Assembly: GCF_030323145.1 (NCBI RefSeq)
Contig: NZ_CP100470.1
Span: forward strand, 4,815,001 to 4,879,000
Source: Mesorhizobium sp. C432A
GTDB lineage: Bacteria; Pseudomonadota; Alphaproteobacteria; Rhizobiales; Rhizobiaceae
DNA length: 64,000 nt
Direction: 5' to 3'
Below the pieces are notes generated by a model, which had not been told where the DNA came from, ran no database searches, and was given only the letters and a program-made list of their open reading frames with translations. Numbering within the stretch: position 1 is the first letter of the stretch; the number at the start of each line of letters is the position of its first letter. Shown piece by piece: positions 1 to 9,046 of this stretch. Position numbers and translations under genes: made by a program.

Positions 1-1
1 C

Positions 2-2989
2 TATGTCAGCATCGGCCAGCGTTTCCACGACACCGAGGTCAACAAGACGGATATTGGCGGCTATGTCTTCGATTCCTTCATCCATGAATTCGGTCATGAG
101 TTCGGGCTGAACCACCCCGGGCTCTACAATTACAGCGGCCCAGGCGGCGTACAGATCAATTACCTGAACAATGCGACCTGGACCTACGACCGTCAGCAAT
201 ACAGCGTCATGTCCTATTTCGACGGGATCGATGTCGGTGAAACCAGCCGCTGGTCGGCGTCAACGCCGATGATGGCCGACATCGAGGCTGTCATCCGCCG
301 CTTTTTCTCCACCGTCGACGAGAACGGCGTGCGCACCTATCAGCATATCGATCTCAACACGGGCGACAACGTCTACGGCTTCGGCAGTGCCGTGGACGGC
401 TACCGGCTGACCTCCTCGGGCATGCAGCACGATATCGGTTTTGTCATCCATGACACCGGAGGAACCGACACGATCGACTTCTCCGGCTCGACGGCCGGCA
501 CGATCCTCGATCTGCGCGCCGGGCAGTTCTCCAGCGTCAACGGCCATAGCAACAATGTGTCGATCTTTGCCGGGCACAACGCCGACGGCACGGACTATTA
601 CATCGAGAACGGCATCGGCAGCAGCTATGACGACGTCCTGATCGGCAATGACGGAGCCAACGTGCTGGATGGCCGCGGCGGCGGCGACCGCATGGCCGGC
701 AATGGCGGCGACGACACCTACTTCGTCGATTCTCTCGACGACATCGTGCGCGAGGAAGCGAATGGCGGGAATGACACGGTCGTTCTGCTGAACCGGAACT
801 TGAATATCCGGAAAATCGCCAACGTCGAACACATCATCTACGCCGACGAGTCGACACTCCAGCCTGGAGACGGCGGCACCGAAACCGCACCGACCATCGG
901 CGACAACACGATGACCAGCGTCATCTTCGGCGACAATGGCAACAATACGCTCGACGGCGGCGCCGGCGACGACACGATCTTCGGTCAGGGCGGCGATGAT
1001 CTCATCATCGGCGGCCGCGACTCGCTCGCCAGCCGCGACATCAACAACACCATCGATGTCGCCGACCTTCCAGACCAGACCGAGAGCGACGACGGCAATG
1101 ACACGCTCTATGGCGGCCGCGGCAACGATACGATCCTCGGCGGCCAGGGCAACGACATCCTCGACGGCGGCGACGGCGACGATACGCTGAGCGGCCAAGA
1201 TGGCGTCGATATATTCAGGGGCGGCGCCGGCGTCGACACGGTAGACTTCAGCAAGGAGAGCCCCTTCCAACTGCTCGTCAACCTCGAGACGAACGTTGCC
1301 AATGGCGGCACCGCCACCGGCGACACCTTCTACAGCATCGAAAACCTGATCGGCTCCGATGACCGCATCGACCGTTTCATCGGTACGTCGGCGGCAAATC
1401 ATTTCTGGGGCCGGGGCGGCGGCGACTATTTCAACGGCGGCGGCGGCAACGACATACTGGATGGCGGCAATGACGGCGACATCCTGTACGGTGAAGCCGG
1501 CAACGACACGATCATCGGCGGCGCCGGCCAGGACTATCTGGATGGCGGCGCCGGCATTGATACGGTCGTCTACGAAGGCAGTTCCGCCGGCGTGACGATC
1601 GACCTCGCCAATGGCACGGCCAATGGCGGCGACGGCGATGGCCCGGTGCAGATCGTCGGGCGCGGCACCGTTATCCGGCACGACATCCTGGTCGGCTTCG
1701 AAAACGCCGTCGGGTCGTTCTTCGACGACCATCTCATCGGCAACGCCCAGGCCAACAAACTTTCCGGCGGCGCCGGCAACGACACGCTGACCGGCGGTGG
1801 CGGCGCCGATATATTGAATGGCGGCGCCGGCAGCGACACGGCGGACTACGCCGACGCGGCCAGCGGGCAAAACCTCAAACTGGGTGGCGGCAAATCCGGC
1901 GGCGACACCTATATCTCGATCGAAAATCTGGCTGGCTCGGGCTTCAACGATCACCTGACCGGCGATGGCGCGGCCAATGTGCTGACCGGCCAGGGCGGCG
2001 CCGACAAGATCGACGGCGGCGGCGGCGATGACACCCTGCTCGGCGATTTCGCCTATCAGGGCGATGCTCCGCCACGCCCGGGCATGGGCACCGGCTACGC
2101 CACGCTCGGACCGGACGCGACCAACAATTCGGTCTCGACCGCCTTCGACATCTCGAACAACTTCTCGCTGACCGCCGACCCCGACATCTTCGATTCGACG
2201 ACCACCCTTCACACCACCGTAAATGCCACCGGAAACGGCTTGGGCGGATATTACAGCATCAACCTGGCGGCCGGCACGATCATCACCATCGACATCGATG
2301 GCATTGCCGACCCCAATGTCCATGACAGCATCGTCAGGGTGCTGGACAGCGATGGCAATATCGTCGCCCAGAACGACGATGGCGGCAACGACCCCGGCTC
2401 CAACAACGGCCGCGATTCGAGCACCAGCTTCATCGTTCAGGAAACCGGAACCTACTATATTGTGGAGGGCGAATGGTCGGACTCGGCTCCTGGCGATGGC
2501 TGGGTCGAATCCGTGCCGGAGGGCTCGACTTACAAGCTGAACGTGTCGGTCGAATTCCCGCCGGCACCAGCTCAGCCGGGCGTTACGGGCGCCGATACGC
2601 TCAACGGCGGCGGCGGCAGCGACCTTTTGGATGGCGGGCTGGCTGCCGATACGCTGACCGGCGGCGCCGGCGACGACTATTTCCGCTTCTCGACAGAACT
2701 CGGGAACGGCAATATCGACTGGATCAAGGACTTCAAGGTCGCCGACGATACGATCCTGCTGGACAACCTCATCTTTGCCAGCGTTGGCGGCGACGGCGCC
2801 CTCGCCCTGGGCTCATTCTACAAGAGCGCAGCCGGCGCTGCTCATGATGCCGACGACCGCATCATCTACGACACCGACAGTGGAATATTGTCTTACGACG
2901 CCGATGGTTCCGGACAGGGAGCGGCCGTTCAGTTTGCACACCTGAACACAAATCTGGATCTTTCGGCTGCAGACTTCATTGTCATCTAA
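2..2989 (+). CDS. Serralysin-type M10 zinc metalloprotease with RTX repeats (5' partial)
   Basis: This is a secreted calcium-dependent metalloprotease. The reading frame is open from base 2, so the true start lies upstream of the window; the ATG at 209 is internal. Bases 83-121 encode HEFGHEFGLNHPG, the HExxHxxGxxHP zinc site of metzincins, and bases 203-217 encode SVMSY, the Met-turn. Glycine/aspartate-rich RTX nonapeptides (GGxGxDxLx type) recur at about 640-710, 930-1020, 1100-1220, 1430-1560, 1740-1830, 1960-2045 and 2590-2680. Between the last two blocks, about 2100-2560, lies a beta-rich segment resembling a bacterial pre-peptidase C-terminal (PPC) domain. The protein ends in DFIVI, an acidic residue followed by hydrophobic ones, as in uncleaved C-terminal type I secretion signals of proteases. 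The ABC and adaptor genes downstream are the likely export machinery. The catalytic class is well supported; the substrate is unknown. Confidence 0.93.
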   Translation, partial: YVSIGQRFHDTEVNKTDIGGYVFDSFIHEFGHEFGLNHPGLYNYSGPGGVQINYLNNATWTYDRQQYSVMSYFDGIDVGETSRWSASTPMMADIEAVIRRFFSTVDENGVRTYQHIDLNTGDNVYGFGSAVDGYRLTSSGMQHDIGFVIHDTGGTDTIDFSGSTAGTILDLRAGQFSSVNGHSNNVSIFAGHNADGTDYYIENGIGSSYDDVLIGNDGANVLDGRGGGDRMAGNGGDDTYFVDSLDDIVREEANGGNDTVVLLNRNLNIRKIANVEHIIYADESTLQPGDGGTETAPTIGDNTMTSVIFGDNGNNTLDGGAGDDTIFGQGGDDLIIGGRDSLASRDINNTIDVADLPDQTESDDGNDTLYGGRGNDTILGGQGNDILDGGDGDDTLSGQDGVDIFRGGAGVDTVDFSKESPFQLLVNLETNVANGGTATGDTFYSIENLIGSDDRIDRFIGTSAANHFWGRGGGDYFNGGGGNDILDGGNDGDILYGEAGNDTIIGGAGQDYLDGGAGIDTVVYEGSSAGVTIDLANGTANGGDGDGPVQIVGRGTVIRHDILVGFENAVGSFFDDHLIGNAQANKLSGGAGNDTLTGGGGADILNGGAGSDTADYADAASGQNLKLGGGKSGGDTYISIENLAGSGFNDHLTGDGAANVLTGQGGADKIDGGGGDDTLLGDFAYQGDAPPRPGMGTGYATLGPDATNNSVSTAFDISNNFSLTADPDIFDSTTTLHTTVNATGNGLGGYYSINLAAGTIITIDIDGIADPNVHDSIVRVLDSDGNIVAQNDDGGNDPGSNNGRDSSTSFIVQETGTYYIVEGEWSDSAPGDGWVESVPEGSTYKLNVSVEFPPAPAQPGVTGADTLNGGGGSDLLDGGLAADTLTGGAGDDYFRFSTELGNGNIDWIKDFKVADDTILLDNLIFASVGGDGALALGSFYKSAAGAAHDADDRIIYDTDSGILSYDADGSGQGAAVQFAHLNTNLDLSAADFIVI

Positions 2990-2998
2990 CGCGTTGCC

Positions 2999-3026
2999 GG
3001 GAGGGGTGCCGTCAGGCTCTCCTCCC
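2999..3026 (+). terminator. Strong intercistronic hairpin after the protease gene
   Basis: Bases 2999-3010 (GGGAGGGGTGCC) pair with 3015-3026 (GGCTCTCCTCCC) around the tetraloop GTCA, with one mismatch and one G-U pair in twelve. No U-tract follows, so it is not a classical intrinsic terminator. Its place between a highly expressed exoprotein gene and secretion genes suggests a partial terminator or a 3'-end stabiliser. That role is inference. Confidence 0.5.
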
Positions 3027-3061
3027 GCATACCCCAGCGCAGTGAAAAGGGAGAGGACGCG

Positions 3062-3469
3062 ATGACCGACCGCCGCACAGTGTTAATGGCCGCCGGAGTT
3101 GCGGCAGTCGCCGCGGCCACCGGGGCGGCGGCAGCGCAATCGCCAGATATTCGCGCAACCGATATTCGCGGCGCCGTCACCTTTGTGGGCGGCAAGTCTA
3201 TCCCGGAAGGTCATCTCGAGATCTATCTCGATGATCCCGCCATCCACGACAGTGGGCGACGCCGCGCCGCCAAAACCAGCCTCAAGAGCGAGGGCGGCTC
3301 AAAGACGATAGAATTTTCCTTGCCCCTGCCCGCAAGCTCGACCGCTTCACCAACGCTGCAGGTCATTGCGCGCCTGGAGCGTGCGGACGGCTGGCTGGTG
3401 GCGCGGGGCAGCGCGCAGTTCCAGGCCGGCCTGCCCGTCCATGTCACACTCAAGGCAGTTATCTATTGA
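3062..3469 (+). CDS. Small exported YbaY/YscW-like protein in the protease operon
   Basis: This 135-residue protein has a Tat-like or Sec signal: MTDRRTVLMAAG followed by an alanine-rich hydrophobic stretch with probable cleavage near ATGAAAAQS. The mature part (about residues 35-135) is beta-rich. It contains the pattern GAVTFVGG...IPEG.LEIYLDD...IEFSLPLP...ARLER.DGWLVARG, which resembles the YbaY/YscW (type III pilotin-like) fold. It lacks a lipobox cysteine. The start is supported by GGGAGAGG just upstream of ATG 3062. In serralysin loci of enterobacteria and pseudomonads this position often holds a periplasmic protease inhibitor (Inh). This sequence does not look like Inh to me, but an analogous periplasmic chaperone or inhibitor role is possible. 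The family call is moderate and the function is unproven. Confidence 0.6.
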   Translation: MTDRRTVLMAAGVAAVAAATGAAAAQSPDIRATDIRGAVTFVGGKSIPEGHLEIYLDDPAIHDSGRRRAAKTSLKSEGGSKTIEFSLPLPASSTASPTLQVIARLERADGWLVARGSAQFQAGLPVHVTLKAVIY

Positions 3470-3503
3470 AGGGCGAGATGCCATATCCTGATTGCGAGCC
3501 TGC

Positions 3504-5240
3504 ATGCAGCTGACGCCATCGACGCCGCTTACGCTGGTCGGAATCCTGGCGTCCTTTCGACGTGCGTTTTCGGGCATCGTCCTGATGAGCGGGGTCGTCA
3601 ACGTGCTGACCCTGACCGGCTCGTTCTTCATGCTGCAAGTCTATGACCGCGTCGTTCCGGGTCGCAGCGTGCCGACGCTGGTCGGCCTGGCGGTGCTTGC
3701 GGGAACATTGTTCGTGTTTCAGGGCGTGCTGGAGTTGATCCGCTCTCGCCTCATGGTTCGGCTGGGACAGGGGCTGGACGCAAAGCTGAGCCCGTCGGTC
3801 TATTCGGCGCTGATGCGCCTGCCGCTGCGCGCCAAGCCTTCCGGCGACGGGCTGCAACCCCTACGGGATCTCGATCAGGTCCGCTCCTTTATCGGCAGTG
3901 CCGGACCGACCGCTTTGTTCGACCTGCCATGGATGCCGCTCTACATCGGCATCTGTTTCATTTTTCATTTCTGGATCGGCGTTACCGCGCTTGCCGGCGC
4001 CGTTGTCCTGTTTGCACTGACGCTTCTGGCCGAATTCCGGACCCGCGGCCCGACAAGGATCGCCGGACAGCACGCGGCCGTTCGCAGCACGTTGGCCGAG
4101 GCGACAAGGCGCAATGCCGAAGCCATGCAGGCCATGGGTTTTGGCGGGCGTATCGCGGAGCGGTGGTCTGCCGTCAATGCCGAGTACCTGAACGCCCATG
4201 CGGCGGCCAGCGATGTCGCGGGAACGCTTGGCACGATTTCCAAGATCCTGCGGTTGATGCTGCAATCGGCAATGCTGGCGATCGGCGCTTATCTGGTCAT
4301 CAAGCAAGAGGCGACCGGCGGCATCATGATCGCAAGCTCGATCATGATGGGCAGGGCGCTGGCTCCGATCGAACTGGCGATAGCGCATTGGAAGGGTTTC
4401 ATTTCGGCGCGGCAAAGCTGGGCACGCCTGAAGCAGCTTCTGTCCGCGCTGCCGGAAGGCGCAACCGGCGTGACCCTGCCCGCGCCTGTCAGCGCGCTGG
4501 CGGTCGAGAATGTCAGTGTCGCGCCGCCGGGCGAACGCACGCCGGTGGTGTGGGATGCAAGTTTTTCACTGGCCAAGGGAGCAGGCCTGGGGGTCATCGG
4601 CCCGAGTGCTTCCGGCAAATCATCGCTGGTGCGTACGCTTGCAGGTGTCTGGCTGCCGGCGCGCGGCGCCGTGCGGCTGGACGGAGCGACGCTTGACCAG
4701 TGGCCGGCCGACGAGTTGGGCAAACATATCGGCTACCTGCCGCAGGATGTGCAGTTGTTCGACGGCACGATTGCGCAGAACATCGCCCGCTTCGACCCGG
4801 ATGCGTCATCCGACATGGTGCTTGCGGCAGCCAAGGCCGCCGGCGTGCATGATCTCGTCGTGCATCTGGCCGACGGTTACGACACGAAGGTTGGCGAAGC
4901 CGGCGCCTCGCTGTCGGCGGGGCAACGGCAGCGTGTCGCCCTTGCCCGCTCTCTCTATGGCGATCCGTTCATGGTCATCCTGGACGAGCCGAATTCCAAT
5001 CTCGACTCGGAGGGTGAAGTGGCCTTGTCCGCAGCGATCCAGGGCATCAGGGACCGCGGCGGCATCGTTATCGTCGTCGCGCACCGGTCCAGTGTGCTGG
5101 CCAATGTCGATACGGTGCTGGTGATGGCCAATGGCCATGTGCAGGCCTTCGGTCCGAAGGACGAGGTGCTGAACAAGGTCTTCCGATCGGCAGCGCCGCT
5201 CAAGGTCGTTGCCGCCACGGAGCGAGGCGTTCCGGCATGA
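3504..5240 (+). CDS. Type I secretion ABC transporter, PrtD/AprD family
   Basis: This inner-membrane ABC exporter half-molecule (about 578 residues) should energise export of the RTX protease. The N-terminal part (residues about 20-300) is a type I-secretion membrane domain with the segment FFMLQVYDRVVPGRS typical of PrtD/HasD. The C-terminal ATPase has Walker A GPSASGKSS, signature LSAGQRQRVAL and Walker B VILDEPNSNLDS. Compared with HlyB-type exporters it lacks an N-terminal C39-like domain, as expected for protease exporters. The start is uncertain: ATG 3504 is chosen, with an in-frame TTG at 3492 as alternative; neither has a strong Shine-Dalgarno. The end overlaps the next gene by four bases (ATGA), indicating translational coupling. 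Confidence 0.93.
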   Translation: MQLTPSTPLTLVGILASFRRAFSGIVLMSGVVNVLTLTGSFFMLQVYDRVVPGRSVPTLVGLAVLAGTLFVFQGVLELIRSRLMVRLGQGLDAKLSPSVYSALMRLPLRAKPSGDGLQPLRDLDQVRSFIGSAGPTALFDLPWMPLYIGICFIFHFWIGVTALAGAVVLFALTLLAEFRTRGPTRIAGQHAAVRSTLAEATRRNAEAMQAMGFGGRIAERWSAVNAEYLNAHAAASDVAGTLGTISKILRLMLQSAMLAIGAYLVIKQEATGGIMIASSIMMGRALAPIELAIAHWKGFISARQSWARLKQLLSALPEGATGVTLPAPVSALAVENVSVAPPGERTPVVWDASFSLAKGAGLGVIGPSASGKSSLVRTLAGVWLPARGAVRLDGATLDQWPADELGKHIGYLPQDVQLFDGTIAQNIARFDPDASSDMVLAAAKAAGVHDLVVHLADGYDTKVGEAGASLSAGQRQRVALARSLYGDPFMVILDEPNSNLDSEGEVALSAAIQGIRDRGGIVIVVAHRSSVLANVDTVLVMANGHVQAFGPKDEVLNKVFRSAAPLKVVAATERGVPA

Positions 5241-6547
5241 GCGAGGACAGAAGCGCTTTGCATCACCGGCAGGTCCGCCGCTATCTCGTGGCTGGCGTTG
5301 CTACCTGTCTGCTGCTTGTCGGAGGTGTTGGCGGCCTGGCGGCAGTGACCAAGATGTCGGGTGCGGTGATCGCAGCTGGCCGGCTGGTGGTCGATTCCAA
5401 TGTAAAGAAGGTTCAGCATCCGACGGGCGGCGTGGTCGGCGAGATCAGGGTGCGTGAAGGCGACCGGGTCAAGGCGGGCGATATTCTGGTGCGGCTGGAC
5501 GAGACGACAACGCGCGCCAATCTGGCGATCGTCTCAAAAGGTCTGGATGAGTTTTATGCACGGTTGGCGCGCCTGGAGGCGGAGCGTGACGGCAAGGACA
5601 CGATCAGCTTTCCGGACGTTTTAACATCGCGGCGCGACGAAGCCGGTGTCGCCGCATCGATGGCCGGAGAACAATCGCTGTTCGATTTCCGGCACCAGGC
5701 GCGATCCGGCCAGCGATCTCAATTGCGCGAACGGATCGCCCAGTTGACGCAGGAGACCGCCGGCCTGACCGAGCAGCGGCAGGCGAAACGCCGCGAGATC
5801 GAGCTGATAGGGATCGAGCTGGAAGGGGTGCGGTCGCTCTGGCGTCGCAAGCTGATAGGGATCGAGCGGATGACGGCGCTGGAACGGGACGCGGTGCGGC
5901 TCGAAGGCGAGCATGGCCAGTTGACCGCCGGAATTGCCCAGGTGAAAGGCAAGGCGTCCGAGATCGAACTGCAGATTATCCAGATCGACCAGGACCTTCG
6001 CAGCGAGGTCGCAACCGACTTACGCGAAACCCAAGGGAAGATCTCCGAGTTCGTCGAACGCAAGGTGGCGGCCGAGGACCAGTTGAAGCGCATCGATCTG
6101 CGCAGCCCGCAGGATGGCGTGGTGCTGCAGTTGGCCGTGCATACGATCGGCGGGGTGATCACCCCCGGCGAACAGGTGATGCAGATCGTACCGGTGACGG
6201 ACGACCTGACCGTTGAAGCGCATATCGCACCGCAGGATATCGACCAGGTGACGATGGGCCAGAATGCGATTTTGCGCCTGTCGGCCTTCAATCGGCAAAC
6301 CACGCCGGAGCTGACCGGGACGCTGTCGCGGATCTCGGCGGATCTCACCATCGAAGAGCGCACCGGAGCAGCCTTCTATGTGGCGCGGGTGACGCTGCCC
6401 AAAACCGAGGTCGCCAAGCTGCGCGGGCTGGCGCTGGCGCCAGGCATGCCGGCCGAAGTGTTCTTCCCGACGGGCGACCGGACGATGCTTTCCTATCTGG
6501 TGAAGCCGCTGTCGGATCAGATCCAGAAAGCTTTCCGGGAAGAGTGA
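5237..6547 (+). CDS. HlyD/PrtE-family type I secretion membrane fusion protein
   Basis: This periplasmic adaptor of 436 residues should link the ABC protein to an outer-membrane TolC-type channel. It has a short cytoplasmic N-terminus, one transmembrane segment at about residues 16-38, a lipoyl-like half (VKKVQHPTGGVVGEI), a long alpha-helical hairpin region (about 90-285) rich in Glu, Arg and Gln, then the second lipoyl half (LRSPQDGVVLQL) and a beta-barrel domain containing GEQVMQIVP. These are hallmarks of the HlyD_3/PrtE family. ATG 5237 overlaps the stop of the ABC gene. No outer-membrane TolC homologue follows, so the channel must be encoded elsewhere. Confidence 0.93.
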   Translation: MSEDRSALHHRQVRRYLVAGVATCLLLVGGVGGLAAVTKMSGAVIAAGRLVVDSNVKKVQHPTGGVVGEIRVREGDRVKAGDILVRLDETTTRANLAIVSKGLDEFYARLARLEAERDGKDTISFPDVLTSRRDEAGVAASMAGEQSLFDFRHQARSGQRSQLRERIAQLTQETAGLTEQRQAKRREIELIGIELEGVRSLWRRKLIGIERMTALERDAVRLEGEHGQLTAGIAQVKGKASEIELQIIQIDQDLRSEVATDLRETQGKISEFVERKVAAEDQLKRIDLRSPQDGVVLQLAVHTIGGVITPGEQVMQIVPVTDDLTVEAHIAPQDIDQVTMGQNAILRLSAFNRQTTPELTGTLSRISADLTIEERTGAAFYVARVTLPKTEVAKLRGLALAPGMPAEVFFPTGDRTMLSYLVKPLSDQIQKAFREE

Positions 6548-6574
6548 AGCCGCACCTTTGAGAGCTGAAGCCTC

Positions 6575-6597
6575 GGGACCGGCTGGTTGCCGGTCCC
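6575..6597. terminator. Hairpin between convergent genes
   Basis: GGGACCGGC (6575-6583) and GCCGGTCCC (6589-6597) form a perfect nine-base-pair stem with a five-base loop. It lies between the stops of the plus-strand adaptor gene and the minus-strand aldehyde dehydrogenase gene. It lacks a clear U-tract on either strand, but its strength and position fit a shared bidirectional terminator. Confidence 0.6.
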
Positions 6598-6610
6598 CAA
6601 GGGGTAGCCC

Positions 6611-8044
6611 CTACTCCGCTGCCTTATACCCCGCGATGCCCTTGATCTCGAGGAAATCCTCCAGCCCGTATTCGGCGTATTCGCGGCCGTTGCCGGATTG
6701 CTTGTAGCCGCCGAATGGCAGGCCGGCGTCCCATTGCGGATAGTTGATGTAGACAGTGCCGGTGCGCATGCGGGCGGCGACTTCGCGGGCCTTCTCGATA
6801 TCCTTGGCCTGGATGTAGGACGCCAGCCCATAGACAGTGTCGTTGGCGGTGCCGATCGCCTCTTCCACTGTGTCGTAAGGCATGATCGCCAGCACCGGCC
6901 CGAAGATTTCCTCGCGCGCGATGCGCATGTCTGATGTGACGTCGGCGAACACGGTGGGGCGGACATAGTAGCCGCGGTTGAGCTCGGCCGGACGCCCCGG
7001 TCCACCCGCGACCAGCGTGGCGCCTTCATCTATGCCGGCCTGGATCAGGTCCTGGATCTTGTCGAACTGGATCTGGCTGACCACCGGGCCGAGCTTGGTG
7101 CCGGCCGCATCGGCCGGGCCGACGGTCAATTTTTCGGCCGCCGTCTTGGCGTAGCCGGTCGCCTCGTCATGGCGGTCGCGCGGCACGAACATGCGGGTCG
7201 GCGCGTTGCAGGACTGGCCCGAGTTGCTGAAGCAGCCGGCGACGCCCTTGCTGACGGCCTTTTCGAGATCGACATCGGGAAACAGGATGTTGGCCGACTT
7301 GCCGCCGAGTTCCTGATGCACGCGCTTGACCGTGTCGGCGGCCGCCTTGGCGACCAGGATGCCGGCGCGGGTCGACCCGGTGAACGACATCATGTCGACA
7401 TCGGGATGGCTGGACAGCGCCTGGCCGACGCCCGGGCCGTCGCCGTTGACCAGGTTGAAGACGCCCTTGGGAACGCCTGCCTCGTCGATGATTTCGGCAA
7501 AGATGATGGCGTCGAGCGGGGCGATTTCCGAGGGCTTCAGAACCATGGTGCAGCCGGCGGCAAGGGCGGGGCCGACCTTGCAGGTGATCTGGTTCAGCGG
7601 CCAGTTCCACGGCGTGATCAGGCCGACGACCCCGATCGGCTCCTTGACGATCAGCGACGAGCCCTTGACGTGGCGGAATTCGAACGACTTCAGCACCTCG
7701 GCCATCTTCCGCAGATGTGCCAGGCCAATGCCGACCTGGCTGTCGAGTGCCATCTGGCGCGGCGCGCCCATCTCGCGCGATACGGCCAGCGCCAGATCGG
7801 CGCTGCGCTTCTTGTAGACCTCGATTATGCGGTTGAGGATATCGAGGCGCTCCTCGACCGAAGTGAAGCCGAATGTCTCGAAGGCGCGCTTGGCGGCCGC
7901 AACCGCCTTGTCGACATCGGCCTTTGAGCCGAGCGAAATCTGCGCGAAAGCATCTTCGTTTGACGGGTCGATGACGTCGAGTGTGCTGGGCACGACAGGA
8001 TCGACCCACACGCCGTCGATATAGAACTGCAGATTGTGTGACAC
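6611..8044 (-). CDS. NAD(P)-dependent aldehyde dehydrogenase family protein
   Basis: This 477-residue enzyme should oxidise an aldehyde to the acid with NAD(P)+. It shows the full ALDH superfamily set: TPWNWPLNQ and KPSEIAP in the cofactor site, FTGSTRAG, the general base glutamate in HQELGGKS, the nucleophilic cysteine in NSGQSCNAP, and EEIFGPVL. The overall sequence recalls the broad CddD/AldH-like group rather than betaine or succinate-semialdehyde dehydrogenases, so the substrate cannot be named. The start is GTG 8044, preceded by GAGGAG six bases upstream. It is convergent with the secretion operon and monocistronic as far as can be seen. Confidence 0.9.
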   Translation of the reverse strand: MSHNLQFYIDGVWVDPVVPSTLDVIDPSNEDAFAQISLGSKADVDKAVAAAKRAFETFGFTSVEERLDILNRIIEVYKKRSADLALAVSREMGAPRQMALDSQVGIGLAHLRKMAEVLKSFEFRHVKGSSLIVKEPIGVVGLITPWNWPLNQITCKVGPALAAGCTMVLKPSEIAPLDAIIFAEIIDEAGVPKGVFNLVNGDGPGVGQALSSHPDVDMMSFTGSTRAGILVAKAAADTVKRVHQELGGKSANILFPDVDLEKAVSKGVAGCFSNSGQSCNAPTRMFVPRDRHDEATGYAKTAAEKLTVGPADAAGTKLGPVVSQIQFDKIQDLIQAGIDEGATLVAGGPGRPAELNRGYYVRPTVFADVTSDMRIAREEIFGPVLAIMPYDTVEEAIGTANDTVYGLASYIQAKDIEKAREVAARMRTGTVYINYPQWDAGLPFGGYKQSGNGREYAEYGLEDFLEIKGIAGYKAAE

Positions 8045-8160
8045 GGGCTTCTCCTCGGGGGATTTCTGAATTGATGGGGGCGATCGCCAGATCGTCGTAT
8101 CGGGGATAACGATGGGGCAAGAGCGATGTCAAACGCAAGGGCGGGCGATTGAGCCTACGG

Positions 8161-8544
8161 CTACAGAAGCGTGTGCCCCGCCGCGACCAGAAGCCCCCTT
8201 GCCGCGGCTTCATCCTTGGCTTTGACGAGCAGATGGTCACCATCGAAGGTGGATACCAGAAAAATGCCGAGTTCGCTTTCCGACAATGGCTTTATCACCG
8301 ACAGGACGATGCCGGTTTCGTCGAAGGCAAAGGGACCTTGGAGTTTCAGGGCGACCCAGTCCCTGTCATGCTTCACCCCGTCCGGCACCCGATCCTGCAG
8401 GCAGACGACCGAAAGCTCGTCCTCTGTCCTGGTGATGCTGACGAAGCCCGGCCCGTCCGCCCAGCCGGGAATGCTGTCTTTTGCTTCGAGGCGCGAAACC
8501 GCATACCGCCCCGTGAGCGGCTTCAACCGGACCCTGACTGCCAT
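8161..8544 (-). CDS. ACT-domain (amino-acid-binding-like) protein
   Basis: This 127-residue cytosolic protein has two tandem ACT-like halves. The first contains SVVCLQDRVPDG; the second contains FDETGIVLSVIKPLSESELGIF and FLVSTFDGDHLLVK, a pattern shared with ACT_7/CASTOR-like proteins. ACT modules sense small ligands, usually amino acids; no catalytic domain is attached. ATG 8544 is chosen over the in-frame ATG 8571 because AGGGAGG sits just upstream of it. It lies 13 bases after the stop of the GNAT gene, so the two are probably co-transcribed. Confidence 0.75.
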   Translation of the reverse strand: MAVRVRLKPLTGRYAVSRLEAKDSIPGWADGPGFVSITRTEDELSVVCLQDRVPDGVKHDRDWVALKLQGPFAFDETGIVLSVIKPLSESELGIFLVSTFDGDHLLVKAKDEAAARGLLVAAGHTLL

Positions 8545-8557
8545 CCGATCCTCCCTG

Positions 8558-9028
8558 TTATCGGCCATCACCCAGTTTCTTGCTCATATAGACCGTCATG
8601 CCGTTCATGAACGGCTCCTCCCGGTCGATCGTATAGCCATGCCGTTTGTACAACAACACATTGGCCATGAAGGCGCCGTTGGTCAGCAGGCGCAGCTCGA
8701 AGCAGCTGGCCTCCAGCGCCTTCTGCTCCGCCCGTTCCAGCAACAGCCGGCCGATGCCCCTGCCCTGCGCCTGTGGCGCGACGCAGACATTCTCGATCCA
8801 GAGATGATCGTCGGCCAGGATGGTCTCGATCATGCCGACGATGCGGCCATTTTCGATGGCGAGATCGAACGGATGTTCGGCGACCGCCTTGTCATAGTCG
8901 GCGCGCATCGGCAGCGGCTCGCGGCCGATCAGAGGCACCCATTTGGCATAGGCGGCACGCACAATGTCCCTGATGGCGGCAGCGTCCGCCGGTTGGGCCG
9001 GCCGAAACAGGATGGAAGAATTGGACAT
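8558..9028 (-). CDS. GNAT family N-acetyltransferase
   Basis: This 156-residue GCN5-related acetyltransferase carries the acetyl-CoA pyrophosphate-binding motif A in VAPQAQGRGIGRLLLERAE. It also has the C-terminal VLLYKRHGYTI segment (motif B) common in this family. The acceptor substrate is unknown. ATG 9028 is preferred because GGAG lies about ten bases upstream; the longer frame from ATG 9046 begins directly in the T-run of an upstream terminator-like hairpin. The gene is followed by the ACT-domain gene, and the pair may respond to an amino acid or a related amine. Confidence 0.85.
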   Translation of the reverse strand: MSNSSILFRPAQPADAAAIRDIVRAAYAKWVPLIGREPLPMRADYDKAVAEHPFDLAIENGRIVGMIETILADDHLWIENVCVAPQAQGRGIGRLLLERAEQKALEASCFELRLLTNGAFMANVLLYKRHGYTIDREEPFMNGMTVYMSKKLGDGR

Positions 9029-9046
9029 GGCAAAGGCTCCAGACAT

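Noticed and set aside
930..2050. Repeats in the RTX region considered as a CRISPR-like or tandem DNA array
   Set aside because: The periodicity is of about nine codons at the protein level with variable DNA sequence and no spacers, so it reflects calcium-binding nonapeptides.
260..2323. Minus-strand ORF opposite the RTX protease
   Set aside because: It is a mirror frame of glycine/aspartate-rich RTX repeats with no independent features.
3504..6547. Hemolysin-type (HlyB/HlyD) exporter
   Set aside because: The ABC protein lacks the N-terminal peptidase-like domain and has PrtD-type motifs, and it is paired with a metalloprotease.
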